From contig NZ_JBEXCV010000034.1 of assembly GCF_040605455.1 (NCBI RefSeq), positions 1-64,000 of the forward strand: a stretch of DNA of 64,000 nucleotides. The letters run 5' to 3'. The stretch comes from Embleya sp040605455. Lineage in GTDB: Bacteria > Actinomycetota > Actinomycetes > Streptomycetales > Streptomycetaceae. Under the pieces are notes generated by a model. That model searched no databases, had not been told where the DNA came from, and saw only the letters and a program-made list of their open reading frames with translations. Positions 8,446 through 16,780 of the stretch are shown here, one piece after another. The translations under genes were made by a program, and so were the position numbers. Positions within the stretch are counted from its first letter, which is position 1. Each line of letters opens with the position of its first letter.

Positions 8446-8678
8446 TACGCGGCCCTCCCCCACGGCTGAGCGGATCGGGGCAGGAGGGGCTGAACGGTGC
8501 CGGCACCGATGAGCGCGTCAACGGCGTCGACCGGAACGCGGACGTGACGACCGACACGGACGAAGGTGATACGCCGCTCGGAGATCAGTCGCCGGACGTA
8601 TCGCTCTTTGACGTTCAGACGCTCGGCGGCTTGGGGGACGGTCAGGAGCTTGCGCGGCTTGGGTGCCTTGTCGGTCAT
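8445..8678 (-). CDS. xis: AlpA/MerR-type excisionase (helix-turn-helix)
   Basis: 77 residues. A helix-turn-helix domain spans about 10-60 with the pattern LLTVPQAAERLNV...YVRRLI...RITFVRVGRHVRV, typical of excisionase-family DNA-binding proteins. In pSAM2-type elements the small gene between repSA and int is the recombination directionality factor needed for excision. Its ATG overlaps the repSA stop (ATGA) and its TAA overlaps the int start, so all three are translationally coupled. A start further upstream in this frame would lie inside repSA and is rejected. Confidence 0.88.
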   Translation of the reverse strand: MTDKAPKPRKLLTVPQAAERLNVKERYVRRLISERRITFVRVGRHVRVPVDAVDALIGAGTVQPLLPRSAQPWGRAA

Positions 8679-10270
8679 GCGGCCCTCCCCCGGGCAGTTG
8701 CCGAATTGTTGAGCGGTCCGTCTGCGCGGGCTTTCGCCTCGTCCATGGCGGTGCGCCAGCGGACGCGTTCGGCGACCGCGCGGAGGAGGCGGTGGGACAG
8801 CGGTGCGACGTCCGGGTCGTCTCGGCCGACGGGTTGCCACATGAAGCGGTTGGGATCGGGGGCGTCGGTGGGTTGGCCGATGAGGTCGAGGACCCAGGCC
8901 CGACGCTCCGTCTTGTGGTCGGCCATGGTCTTGCCGGACCACTTGCGGGAGACGAGGACGCGCCGGCCGCCGTAGCCGAGGTGGGTGCGTCGGTGGGCTT
9001 TCGCCTTGCAGCAGCCGGGACGCAGGCCCGCGCGAGCGTTCTTCGGCTGGACCCCGTACAGCAGCCAGTTCGCGCAGGTGGGCGAGCAGGGCTCGTAACG
9101 CAGGGCTTCCACAAGTCGGTCAACGTGAGCGTGCTGCGCGCCGCTCTGGGCTTCGTGGGACTCGTGTGCGGACTTGTTGAGGTACTTGGTCAGGTAGCCG
9201 ATGCAGCGACGTGCGTCCGGCGAGCCGACCAGGACGCCCTTCGCGTCGACTTGAGTCCCGAATCGGGCGACGTGAATCGGCTCCGCGTCGTCGGCCAGGT
9301 CGTCCAATGCCTCGTCCCAGGTGGGCAGTTCAGCGCCGCTCGCGGGGTCGAGATACGCACCAATCTCCGTGTCCCAGACCGGCGGTAGGTCGGTCGAGTA
9401 GACCGGTTCGTCGCAGGCCGGCCACCACACTTGGTGGTAGGTGGCCGCCGCGACCTGGCGCAGTTCGGCCCGTGAGACCGTGCCGCGGATCGCCAGGTGG
9501 ATATGCGGAGCCAACCGCCGCTGATACTCCACCGCGGCGAAGTACTGCACGTCGAAGCCGACCAGGCGCCGCAGGTTCTGCACGAACCGGTCGACCAGCT
9601 TCGAGAAGTGCAGCGCGTCCCGAGCCGCCGCCCGATAGTCGTACGCCGAAGCATCGACCGGTGTCCCGTCGCGGCGTACACGCCCGTACGAGGGCAACGT
9701 CAGCGTCACGAACAGCGACGGCCGGAACACCTTGCCATCGGGCGCGGTGTACGCCTTCCCGACCGTCCGCGCGTCGACCTCACGCCGGGGCAGATCCGGG
9801 GCATCCTGCCGCCGCCGGGTCGACCGCACCCGCCGGGTGACCGGGTCCGGGTCGATGTTGCCGCGTACGCCCGAGTCGGCCAACTCTTCGTCCACGGCCG
9901 CCAGGTCTTCCGCGAGTTCGGCCTTCTCGTCGCCGCGCGCCAGGTCGTGCTTCTTCGTCCAGTCGGCCCGCAGCTCTGCGAGCAACCGCTGTTCGTCGGT
10001 CGGGTCGTCGGCTTCCTGGATCGGTTCCTCGGTCAGGTGCCATCCCTCCCGACACTGCGCCATCCGAAGCCGCCGTTTCCGCTCGGCGCAGGTCGGGCAC
10101 ACGCTCGCCAGCGTCGCCCCGCACGGGACGTCGACCACGGTCGTCTCACCGGTCATCACGTCGGTGCGTCGAAGCGTGATCGGGCGGACGCAGACGCCGT
10201 GCTCTTGGGCCACGGCCCGGACGACTTCGCGCGCGAGGGGCATGCGGGAGCGTTCGGCGCGGGTGCTCAT
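8675..10270 (-). CDS. repSA: RepSA-like rolling-circle replication initiator
   Basis: 531 residues. A Cys-rich N-terminus (CPTC at 58-61) is followed by the strand motif FVTLTLPSYG (187-196), the metal-binding HUH motif PHIHLA (His256, His258), and a catalytic-Tyr motif IGYLTKYLNK (Tyr359, Tyr363). This is the family of the pSAM2 initiator RepSA, which nicks the origin of the excised circle. The ATG at 10270 overlaps the upstream stop by four bases. It is the middle gene of the coupled set translocase - small protein - repSA - xis - int. Confidence 0.9.
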   Translation of the reverse strand: MSTRAERSRMPLAREVVRAVAQEHGVCVRPITLRRTDVMTGETTVVDVPCGATLASVCPTCAERKRRLRMAQCREGWHLTEEPIQEADDPTDEQRLLAELRADWTKKHDLARGDEKAELAEDLAAVDEELADSGVRGNIDPDPVTRRVRSTRRRQDAPDLPRREVDARTVGKAYTAPDGKVFRPSLFVTLTLPSYGRVRRDGTPVDASAYDYRAAARDALHFSKLVDRFVQNLRRLVGFDVQYFAAVEYQRRLAPHIHLAIRGTVSRAELRQVAAATYHQVWWPACDEPVYSTDLPPVWDTEIGAYLDPASGAELPTWDEALDDLADDAEPIHVARFGTQVDAKGVLVGSPDARRCIGYLTKYLNKSAHESHEAQSGAQHAHVDRLVEALRYEPCSPTCANWLLYGVQPKNARAGLRPGCCKAKAHRRTHLGYGGRRVLVSRKWSGKTMADHKTERRAWVLDLIGQPTDAPDPNRFMWQPVGRDDPDVAPLSHRLLRAVAERVRWRTAMDEAKARADGPLNNSATARGRAA

Positions 10271-10602
10271 CGGGTGCTCCCATTGAACGTAGTCCACACG
10301 GTCACCCGGTGACCGTGGATGGTGCCCGCGATCTCGACCCGGGTGTGTTCGCCGATGTACTCGCTCGTTCCTTCGATGCGTGTGGTCACCGGCGCGTCCA
10401 GGGCCGAAGCCCAGCGCTCCATGTCGTGTTCGGTCCCGCCGAAGACGTGGATCTTGACGGACCACACGAGATGCGTCTGCGACCATCCCAGGTCCACCGA
10501 GGTGACCGGCGGAAGGGTCGGCCGGCAGGCGATGAAGTCCGCGATGCACCGCAGGACGATCACGCTCCGGGCCATGTCCGCGTCGTACTCGGTCCGCGTC
10601 AT
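10267..10602 (-). CDS. Small conserved element protein, function unknown
   Basis: 111 residues, no signal peptide or membrane helix, mixed alpha/beta composition with no motif I recognise. Its ATG overlaps the translocase stop (ATGA) and its own stop overlaps the repSA start in the same way, so it is made in step with both. Small proteins at this position are frequent in actinomycete elements and are usually left unnamed. The four-base overlaps make the coding call firm; no function is assigned. Confidence 0.8.
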   Translation of the reverse strand: MTRTEYDADMARSVIVLRCIADFIACRPTLPPVTSVDLGWSQTHLVWSVKIHVFGGTEHDMERWASALDAPVTTRIEGTSEYIGEHTRVEIAGTIHGHRVTVWTTFNGSTR

Positions 10603-11969
10603 GCCGCACCCCCGAACCCACCCGAGGACCGGCCGTAGTCGCGCACCATCGCGTCGATTGCGTCGTCGGAGACGAACGCCGCCCTCACTCGCACCGGTTC
10701 GGGCTGTGTCTCGCGCTTGACGTAGCCCACGCCCGCGCCGATCTCCGGGTCCGGGGAGATCAGGTCGGCCGCCGCGCCCCGCTCTCGGGCGCCGTTGCCC
10801 AAGACCATGTCGACCTGGTTCGGCTCGTCCAGCCGCAGCGCGATCCGGTCCGGGAACAGGTTGCGGATGTTCATCACTTCCTTGCGGGGATCCTGCAAGG
10901 CCCCGATCACGCAGAACCCGACCGAACGACCCTGGGACGTGAGCGTGGCGATGGCGGCATCCGCCCGCTTCCGCAGGTCCCGATCGGGCTGATATGCCGT
11001 CAGGAACGCCAGTTCGTCCACGATCACCACGACGAACGGGCAGGAGGCCGAGGGTTCGTGCTTGCGGACCTTTCCCGCGAACGTCTGCGCGCGGGCATTC
11101 ATCTCCGCCGCTGCGGCTTCCAGCAGTTCGACCATCGCCGCCGGCTCACAGGCGTATCGCTGGAACAGCGATCGCCCGTACGAGAGTTCCATGCGCTTGG
11201 GATCGCACGCCCAGAGCTGCACAATGCCCACCCGCGTGGCGGGCAGCAGTGCGCGCACGACGCCCCACATCACCGAGCCCTTACCGGCCCCGGTCACGCC
11301 CGCGACCAGGACGTGAGTGCCGTGCAGCCGCAGCCGCCACGGCGACCCGTCGTCACACCGCCCGATCTCCACCGACGCGAACTCAGGCCGCCACGGGTCC
11401 TCCCTCTCGGCCGGCGCCTTCCCGTACTTGATCGAGGCCAGCCCCGCGGCCCGCTTGACGACGTCGCCCAATCCGGGCATCGGGGGTGCCTCGAACGGTT
11501 CCGCCAGCGGGTCCGCGAACCAGGCCCGCAGGACCACCACGCCACGCCCGGGGGACGATGCCTCGACCCGGAAGACGCCCCACGTGTGGGCGATGCCCTC
11601 CACGTGATCGCCGAGGTTCTTCGGCGTCTGCCCCGGCAACAACGACACCGTCACGTCGAAGCCCAGCTCATGCCGGCGGATGCGCAGGATCCGCGGATAC
11701 CGGTACTCGAACGTCTCGTCGATCCGCGACACCGGCTCTTGCTGCCACACCCCGATCGCCTTGGACAGCGCAGGCCACCCACGCCGCACCCGGGCCGCGA
11801 AGGAGAACAGCCACCACCAGACGGACGCGACCCCGACCGTCACATACACGAACAGCAGCAGGGACGAGGCGACGACACCGCCCCGGGCCCGCACCACCTC
11901 GAACACGACGTACAACACCGCGAGCAGTAAGGCCCCGATCCGCACCACGGGCCTGTGGAAGACATGCAT
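10599..11969 (-). CDS. traSA: FtsK/SpoIIIE-type conjugal DNA translocase (TraSA/TraB-like)
   Basis: 456 residues. Two membrane helices near the N-terminus (about 9-28 and 33-58) precede a cytoplasmic motor domain with Walker A GVTGAGKGS (224-232) and Walker B VVVIVDEL (313-320). In pSAM2-type elements this hexameric motor alone moves double-stranded DNA between mycelial cells. It is the first gene of the coupled minus-strand set. The ATG at 11969 follows GAAGGGG at a somewhat long spacing. Confidence 0.88.
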   Translation of the reverse strand: MHVFHRPVVRIGALLLAVLYVVFEVVRARGGVVASSLLLFVYVTVGVASVWWWLFSFAARVRRGWPALSKAIGVWQQEPVSRIDETFEYRYPRILRIRRHELGFDVTVSLLPGQTPKNLGDHVEGIAHTWGVFRVEASSPGRGVVVLRAWFADPLAEPFEAPPMPGLGDVVKRAAGLASIKYGKAPAEREDPWRPEFASVEIGRCDDGSPWRLRLHGTHVLVAGVTGAGKGSVMWGVVRALLPATRVGIVQLWACDPKRMELSYGRSLFQRYACEPAAMVELLEAAAAEMNARAQTFAGKVRKHEPSASCPFVVVIVDELAFLTAYQPDRDLRKRADAAIATLTSQGRSVGFCVIGALQDPRKEVMNIRNLFPDRIALRLDEPNQVDMVLGNGARERGAAADLISPDPEIGAGVGYVKRETQPEPVRVRAAFVSDDAIDAMVRDYGRSSGGFGGAA

Positions 11970-12015
11970 GATGGACGTACCCCTTCGAAGATCACTTGTG
12001 TCGTTCGGATGGGGA

Positions 12016-12064
12016 GCGGCCCCGGTGCGACGAACCCGCCAAAGTCAGTCCGCACCAGGGCCGC
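12016..12064 (-). terminator. Hairpin between the SCO3933-like gene and the translocase
   Basis: 14-bp arms with one mismatch (GCGGCCCCGGTGCG against CGCACCAGGGCCGC), loop about 21 nt, located 29 nt past the stop of the upstream minus-strand gene. Probably a terminator or attenuator separating that gene from the transfer-replication set. Confidence 0.5.
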
Positions 12065-12092
12065 GCCTGTCTTGCCCTACGCCGACGAGCCG

Positions 12093-12497
12093 TCAGGCCG
12101 CCGCCGTCTTGATCGCGCTCTTCAGCGGCCCACCCGGGGCCCGCAGGCCCGACGCGCGGTAGGAGAACGCCACACGGTTGGTGGACTGGTTGAGGTACGC
12201 CGTCACCGTCAGGCCCTCGAACTCCACCGGCCGAAACGGCAGCCCCGGCAACGTGTCCGGCAACACCGGCTCCGCGTCCGCCGCGACCTTCACCTTCACC
12301 GTGGACTCGTTCGCGTCCGGGTCACCGTCGACCACCGACACCGCCCACACCGGCAGCCCCGTCACCTTGTCCCGCGCCTGCACCTTCACCCCGCCCTTCG
12401 ACGCCTCGAAATCGGCCACCGGAGCCACCGACTTCGCGAACGCCCCGAACGGGAACACCGCCGCGAAGGACACTGGGATCGCACCTTTGATTGCCAC
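12093..12497 (-). CDS. SCO3933-family element regulatory protein
   Basis: 134 residues, soluble, beginning M-A-I-K-G-A-I-P-V and ending in a Lys/Ala-rich tail. It resembles the short proteins annotated as the SCO3933 family, found near the transfer gene of many Streptomyces integrative elements; I identify it from overall pattern and position, not a catalytic motif. An AAGGTGC stretch precedes the ATG at 12497. It is divergent from the GntR gene, and its promoter overlaps the likely GntR operator. Confidence 0.6.
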   Translation of the reverse strand: MAIKGAIPVSFAAVFPFGAFAKSVAPVADFEASKGGVKVQARDKVTGLPVWAVSVVDGDPDANESTVKVKVAADAEPVLPDTLPGLPFRPVEFEGLTVTAYLNQSTNRVAFSYRASGLRAPGGPLKSAIKTAAA

Positions 12498-12525
12498 GAG
12501 AAAGCACCTTCCAAGAGTCTCGGTC

Positions 12526-12571
12526 TAGCACCCGTAGTACGGGTGCTATCCAGATTGCTACCCGTAGTACG
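12526..12571. promoter_or_regulatory. Operator pair in the divergent GntR promoter
   Basis: A perfect palindrome (arms TAGCACCCGTA and complement around one central base) spans 12526-12548. The sequence ACCCGTAGTACG, present in it at 12530, recurs at 12560, exactly 30 bp or about three helical turns away. The site lies between the divergent starts at 12497 and 12656 and is most simply the operator of the GntR/UTRA repressor, as KorSA does in pSAM2. Confidence 0.7.
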
Positions 12572-12655
12572 TCTTGTCAAGGCGGTTGCCTTACGAGATG
12601 CTTCCAGCGGGCGACATGCCCGGAACAACACGGGCGAGAGGGAAGGAAACGGGCC

Positions 12656-13405
12656 ATGGAGAAGTCGCCGCGCAAGCCGCGCTACCAAGAGGTGGCGGAC
12701 TACCTACGGGAGGGCATCCTCAACGGGACCTTCCCCGCTGGCCAGGCGCTCCCGTCCGAGGAGATCCTGTCCAAGGAGTTCGGCGTCTCCCGCCCGACCG
12801 TGCGCCAAGGCATCGCGGAGCTTCGCGCGGCCGGCTTGGTCGAGGTCCTCATGGGTCGCGGGATGTTCGTCCGCTCGCCTAACGCTCGCCCGAACATCAC
12901 TCGCCCGCGGGGGATCCGGAAGGATCGCGAAGGCCGCTACGTCGAGGCGGACGCCATCCAATGGACGTCCAACGACGAGCCGATCGCCACCCGCACCGAC
13001 GCCCCCTTGGCACTCGCGGATCTTCTCCGCATCCCACCGGGCGAGCCGATGTTCACGTACGACGAGCTGCAAACGGCAGAGCGCGGCCGGCTACGCCAGT
13101 CCCACCGCACCTACGTGCCCTTCTCCCCGCTCATCGGGACGCCCTTCGAGGAAACGGCGCCGCCACCGGCACCCGCTCTCTACGTCGAACTCGAACGTCT
13201 CGGACATGTCCTGCACTGGACCGAGAGCGTTCGCGCCCGCATGCCGCTGCCGGACGAGGCGACCGCTCTCCGCCTGGTCGATGGTGTGCCGTTCTTCCAG
13301 GTACTGCGCCTGACGCTCAATCAGCACGACAAGCCCCTCGCACTCGAAGAGTTCAAGATTCCGAGCGACGACCTAGAGATCACCTACGGATTCGGAACGG
13401 TCTGA
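12656..13405 (+). CDS. GntR/UTRA-family transcriptional repressor (KorSA-like)
   Basis: 249 residues. The N-terminal winged helix (about 8-75) contains the GntR signature L-P-S-E-E...S-R-P-T-V-R-Q-G-I-A-E-L, followed by a UTRA ligand-binding domain (about 95-245). The ATG at 12656 has GGAAGGA upstream; the frame is open further 5' but would run through the operator. In pSAM2 the homologous KorSA represses pra and hence replication and transfer. The adjacent palindrome suggests autoregulation and control of the divergent gene. Confidence 0.9.
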   Translation: MEKSPRKPRYQEVADYLREGILNGTFPAGQALPSEEILSKEFGVSRPTVRQGIAELRAAGLVEVLMGRGMFVRSPNARPNITRPRGIRKDREGRYVEADAIQWTSNDEPIATRTDAPLALADLLRIPPGEPMFTYDELQTAERGRLRQSHRTYVPFSPLIGTPFEETAPPPAPALYVELERLGHVLHWTESVRARMPLPDEATALRLVDGVPFFQVLRLTLNQHDKPLALEEFKIPSDDLEITYGFGTV

Positions 13406-13445
13406 CCCGGCCATTCGGCCCCGGACAGGTCCGATCGGAAACGCA

Positions 13446-13482
13446 AGAATCCCCACCCGTTGACCAATCGGGCGGGGATTCT
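13446..13482. terminator. Bidirectional terminator between convergent genes
   Basis: Inverted repeat AGAATCCCC-a-CCCG / CGGG-c-GGGGATTCT with a 9-nt loop, located between the converging GntR gene and the gene ending at 13537. The arms have A/T bases at the foot, so it can act both ways. Confidence 0.75.
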
Positions 13483-13536
13483 CTCGTTCGACAGACGGAG
13501 CAGCGAAAGTGCCGCCCCGTCAATCGAAGCTTGGTG

Positions 13537-13845
13537 TCAGCTCGTCGGAGACACGCCGTCAGCGGGATCCACGGCTTCGGACACGTGCGCGATCTCCTCA
13601 CAGACACCGCGCAGCAGGGCCTGCAAGAGGACCCGCCCCGCGTCGGCCGTGACCCGTTCCAGCCGGACGAAGCCCTGTCCGAATCCGTTGACGTCGGCCT
13701 TGAGATAGGCGAACGCGTCTTCCAGGCCCAGAGCCCGCAGTTCGACCACGAGTTCCTCGGTCGCCGCACTCGCGTCCGCCCAGCCGCGCACGTACGGAAT
13801 CTCGGGGTAGAGGTTTTCGGCCCGCGCTTCGAAGTCGTCAGTCAT
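13537..13845 (-). CDS. Small hypothetical protein, paralogue of the next gene
   Basis: 102 residues, acidic, no membrane segment. The central region (ELRALGLEDAFAYLKADVNGFG, then a hydrophobic strand) aligns along its length with the neighbour at 13848-14153 (ELRDVLLAANLAESFMYLQADINAFG). The pattern predicts helix - strand - helix. It starts two bases after the stop of the gene before it, so the pair is co-transcribed and coupled. I do not recognise the family and give no function. Confidence 0.7.
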   Translation of the reverse strand: MTDDFEARAENLYPEIPYVRGWADASAATEELVVELRALGLEDAFAYLKADVNGFGQGFVRLERVTADAGRVLLQALLRGVCEEIAHVSEAVDPADGVSPTS

Positions 13846-13847
13846 GA

Positions 13848-14153
13848 TCACACCCCACTTGCTCCGTCGGCCCGTTCACCGTCACCGCCGCTGCCCAGGC
13901 CCCGAGCGAATTCCTCGTCGCCGAGCGACTCGCGCGCCACGCGCAGGAGCTGAGCCAGCCGACGAGCCGCAGCCGGAGTCGTGCGCCCCAGGACGACGAT
14001 TCCTTTGCCGAACGCGTTGATGTCGGCCTGGAGGTACATGAACGATTCCGCGAGATTCGCCGCCAACAGCACGTCCCGCAACTCCGAGACGACCACCCGC
14101 GCTTCGTACCACGCATCGCCCGAAAGGCTGTCCTCATCGGAGTTGTCAGTCAT
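13848..14153 (-). CDS. Small hypothetical protein, paralogue of the preceding gene
   Basis: 101 residues, acidic at the N-terminus. Shares with the downstream gene the core pattern E-L-R...F-x-Y-L-x-A-D-(I/V)-N-x-F-G followed by two helices rich in Ala, Arg and Leu. Its ATG at 14153 overlaps the end of the upstream gene by 8 nt, so all three minus-strand genes form one operon. Tandem duplication with divergence suggests a heteromeric pair or subfunctionalised partners; this is inference. Confidence 0.7.
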   Translation of the reverse strand: MTDNSDEDSLSGDAWYEARVVVSELRDVLLAANLAESFMYLQADINAFGKGIVVLGRTTPAAARRLAQLLRVARESLGDEEFARGLGSGGDGERADGASGV

Positions 14154-14679
14154 CGGATTCGCCCGCTTCCTGGCAGCTGCCGAACGCCCGTGCCGATGCG
14201 ACCGTCTTGCTGGCCGCAGCCAGTTGTGTGGCCAAGTCGCCCACCGCCGAGTTCAGTTCCTCCCACGACCCGGAAGGTGGCTTCACCCACGCGTAGCGAT
14301 TGCCGGACCAGGCTCCGGGCCCCGCGATCACCACGAAGCCACCAACCCCGAGATACCGGTAATCGACCCTCTCGACCGCTCCTGCTTCGCGCAGAGCGGC
14401 GCGGATCGTGTCGCTCGACTCGACGGGTACCAGGAATGCCACCCGACTACTGGCGTAGTCCACCAGCGCAGGGCAACAGGTCGAGGAAGACGACTCCATG
14501 AGCAGAAGCGAGAGCGTCTCGATCCCGAGGCGGTAGTGCACGCTTACCACGTCGAAGGTTCGGCCAGTGGGCAGAACCTGCGACATGAGCGGGTTGACCA
14601 ACCACTGCCTGCGGCACTCCTTTGGATCGTCCGCAGCGTCCGATAGCCATGTCGGTGCTTCCAGGGATTGCCAGTTCAC
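14146..14679 (-). CDS. Hypothetical protein, possible primase-polymerase N-domain relative
   Basis: 177 residues. Segments such as L-P-T-G-R-T-F-D-V-V-S-V, V-A-F-L-V-P and the late W-V-K-P-P resemble small streptomycete proteins annotated as the N-terminal domain of bifunctional DNA primase/polymerase. I see no convincing metal-binding acidic triad, so enzyme activity is doubtful. It heads the three-gene minus-strand operon containing the paralogous pair. The start at 14679 is the first ATG after a conserved-looking gap; the ribosome binding site is weak. Confidence 0.55.
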   Translation of the reverse strand: MNWQSLEAPTWLSDAADDPKECRRQWLVNPLMSQVLPTGRTFDVVSVHYRLGIETLSLLLMESSSSTCCPALVDYASSRVAFLVPVESSDTIRAALREAGAVERVDYRYLGVGGFVVIAGPGAWSGNRYAWVKPPSGSWEELNSAVGDLATQLAAASKTVASARAFGSCQEAGESDD

Positions 14680-14859
14680 ATGCGCTCACCTCATCCGTCC
14701 GCCCAGTCGGCGATCTTCGATCGAAGCGCGATATCGCTCGACCTGACGAACAGCGTTGACCTGATCCGCACGTAGTCAGAAGATGACGACAGGTGACGGG
14801 GGATGACGGGGCGCGTGTCACCCCTCCCCGCGTCGTCCACCCCAGTACGGAGGAGACCG

Positions 14860-16023
14860 ATGACCACGGACAATGCTCCGACCGGGCCGCGGCGTCCCCT
14901 CGCGGAAGCGCGAGCCGCGCACGGGTGGACCAAACCGCAGCTCATAGCCCGTCTGCGCCGTGCAGCCGCCGCCGACGAACGGACGTTGCCGCACGAATCG
15001 AGCCTGGCCCGGTTGCTGGCCTTCTGGGAGAACGGGCACCGTGAGCCCGACCAGATGTACCAAGCACTGCTGTGCGAGGTCTACGCAGCCACCCCGGTCG
15101 AGCTTGGGTTCGCCCAGCCGCCCGGCCAGTCGTACCAAGGCGACCCCGACGATTTCGCGTTCGAGTTGCTGACCCGCCTGGAGACGTCCGCTCGCGTGGA
15201 CGCAGGTCTCGTCACTCTGCTCCGCGATCAGACGCACAACATCCGCCTTCAAGACCGCAGGTTGGGCGCCGCCGCGGTGTCCGACCAGATGCGCGCCCAC
15301 ATCCGCCAGGTCGACGACCTCTTGCAGCACACGATCAGCCCGAACCAGCGGGCGGACTTGGCGGGAGTACTGGCCGCAGCATCGACGTTGGCCGGATGGC
15401 AGGCCATCGACACGGGCGAACTCAAGGAAGCATGGGCCCATTACGAGCGAGGCAAGACAGCCGCTCGCGAGGCGGACGATGTAGCCGTACTCGCCCATGC
15501 CACGGCCGAACAGGCTTACGTACTGATGGACTTGGGTCGCGCTGATGCGGCCTTGGCCGTCATCGAGCACGCCCACCAGCGGGACCAGGCGAAGCTGCCG
15601 CCCGTGCTGCGGAGTTGGCTCTACGCAGCAGAAGCCGAAGCACACGCAGCCAACAACGACGAGCGCAACGCGCTGCGAGCCATGGACGCGTCGGCCTCCA
15701 TCCTGCCGAGCGACGCGGAGAACAATCCCGAGGTGCCCTACGTCTCACTCAACCTGGCCCACTTGGCCAGGTGGCGCGGCAACTGCCTTGCCCGACTCGG
15801 CGACGAGACCGCCATCTCGGACCTGACGGACGCCCTCCACGACATGGACGGCACCTTCACGCGCGCGGAGGCCGCGCTCCGGTGCGACTTGGCTATGGCC
15901 CTCCTAGCCAAGGGCGAGAGCACCCACGCCCGCCAAGAGGCGGCCCGCGCCCGGCGCTTGGTCGCCGTCGTCGGCTCAACACGCCAACGACGGCGACTGG
16001 ACAACCTCACGCGCCGCTTCTAG
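14860..16023 (+). CDS. XRE-family regulator with TPR-like C-terminal domain
   Basis: 387 residues. A helix-turn-helix lies at about 15-75 (L-A-E-A-R-A-A-H-G-W-T-K-P-Q-L pattern, then ESSLARLLAFWENGHREP), followed by about 250 residues of alpha-helical repeats rich in Ala and Glu, typical of tetratricopeptide sensor domains. GGAGGAG lies 5 nt upstream of the ATG at 14860. It converges on the Nudix gene with shared stop bases. Such regulators with a Nudix partner are common in Streptomyces elements; it may sense signal peptides or mating status (inference). Confidence 0.85.
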   Translation: MTTDNAPTGPRRPLAEARAAHGWTKPQLIARLRRAAAADERTLPHESSLARLLAFWENGHREPDQMYQALLCEVYAATPVELGFAQPPGQSYQGDPDDFAFELLTRLETSARVDAGLVTLLRDQTHNIRLQDRRLGAAAVSDQMRAHIRQVDDLLQHTISPNQRADLAGVLAAASTLAGWQAIDTGELKEAWAHYERGKTAAREADDVAVLAHATAEQAYVLMDLGRADAALAVIEHAHQRDQAKLPPVLRSWLYAAEAEAHAANNDERNALRAMDASASILPSDAENNPEVPYVSLNLAHLARWRGNCLARLGDETAISDLTDALHDMDGTFTRAEAALRCDLAMALLAKGESTHARQEAARARRLVAVVGSTRQRRRLDNLTRRF

Positions 16024-16592
16024 TCCTCGTCGCCCGCCAGACCGGCCCGGATGAGCTGAGTCTGCATGAGCCCGACGAGCGTCCCGGAACTCCAGATCTC
16101 CCCGCGGCGGATCATCCGAGGAATCTCGCTCAACGGCACCCACTCGTTCCGCTGGGACTCCGTCACCTCAACGGGATCCCCCACCTTCTCGGCACCTTCG
16201 CAGAGGTACACGTCGTGCCACGAGTCGACCATGCCCACCATGGGCTGGAACCGAGAGATGTGCCGCATCGACCGACACCGATAGCCGGTCTCCTCGATCA
16301 GCTCCCGGATCGCGGTGTCCTCGGGATCCTCCCCCTCGTCGACCAGGCCGCCGGGCAACTCCCAGCCCCACCGATCCGACACGAACCGGTGCCGCCACAT
16401 CAGCAGCACCCGTTCCTCGTCGTCCACTAGGACCATCACGGCCGCCGGCTTGAGCTTCACCACGTGATGCTCGAACCGATCCCCATCCGGCAGCTCAACA
16501 TCCGTCAGGAAGACCCGGATCCACTCGTTGTCATAGACGACCCGTTCACCGTGAACCCGCCAGGCCGTCGAAGTGTCATCGTCAGTAGCCAC
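16020..16592 (-). CDS. Nudix hydrolase, Pif-like
   Basis: 190 residues with a complete Nudix box at 82-104 (G-x5-E-x7-R-E-L-I-E-E-T-G-Y), so the metal and nucleotide-pyrophosphate site should be active. pSAM2 carries a Nudix gene, pif, that blocks redundant transfer between donor cells, and this gene occupies a comparable place in the element. The substrate is unknown. A GTG start is used at 16592. Its stop codon TAG shares the palindromic CTAG at 16020-16023 with the stop of the converging XRE gene. Confidence 0.85.
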   Translation of the reverse strand: MATDDDTSTAWRVHGERVVYDNEWIRVFLTDVELPDGDRFEHHVVKLKPAAVMVLVDDEERVLLMWRHRFVSDRWGWELPGGLVDEGEDPEDTAIRELIEETGYRCRSMRHISRFQPMVGMVDSWHDVYLCEGAEKVGDPVEVTESQRNEWVPLSEIPRMIRRGEIWSSGTLVGLMQTQLIRAGLAGDED

Positions 16593-16704
16593 GCGACGAC
16601 GCTACCGGCCGAACGATCTACGGGCCGGCCCCAGCAAGGATCAACACCGCCGCAACCACTGCCGAATTGAGCTGTACTGGATCAAGCGGCGCGCTGTGCG
16701 CGCC

Positions 16705-16778
16705 GATCGGTCGGGCCGGGGGCGCGCCGCGCGTGCGGCGTGGCCGCCGTTCACGGCGCGCCCCCGGCCCGACCGATC
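16705..16778 (-). terminator. Large hairpin after the AT-rich cargo gene
   Basis: Perfect 24-bp inverted repeat (arms 16705-16728 and 16755-16778, starting GATCGGTCGG) around a 26-nt centre that can itself fold. It starts 2 nt past the stop of the cargo gene, so a terminator role is likely, insulating the Nudix gene downstream. Confidence 0.7.
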
Positions 16779-16780
16779 CC

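Noticed and set aside
13960..14646. Plus-strand frame opposite the three-gene cassette
   Set aside because: Arg/Ser-rich shadow of the minus-strand genes, which have overlapping starts and stops and paralogous products.
16705..16778. Inverted repeat as an insertion-sequence end
   Set aside because: No transposase and no matching distant end; both arms are adjacent, so it is a hairpin.
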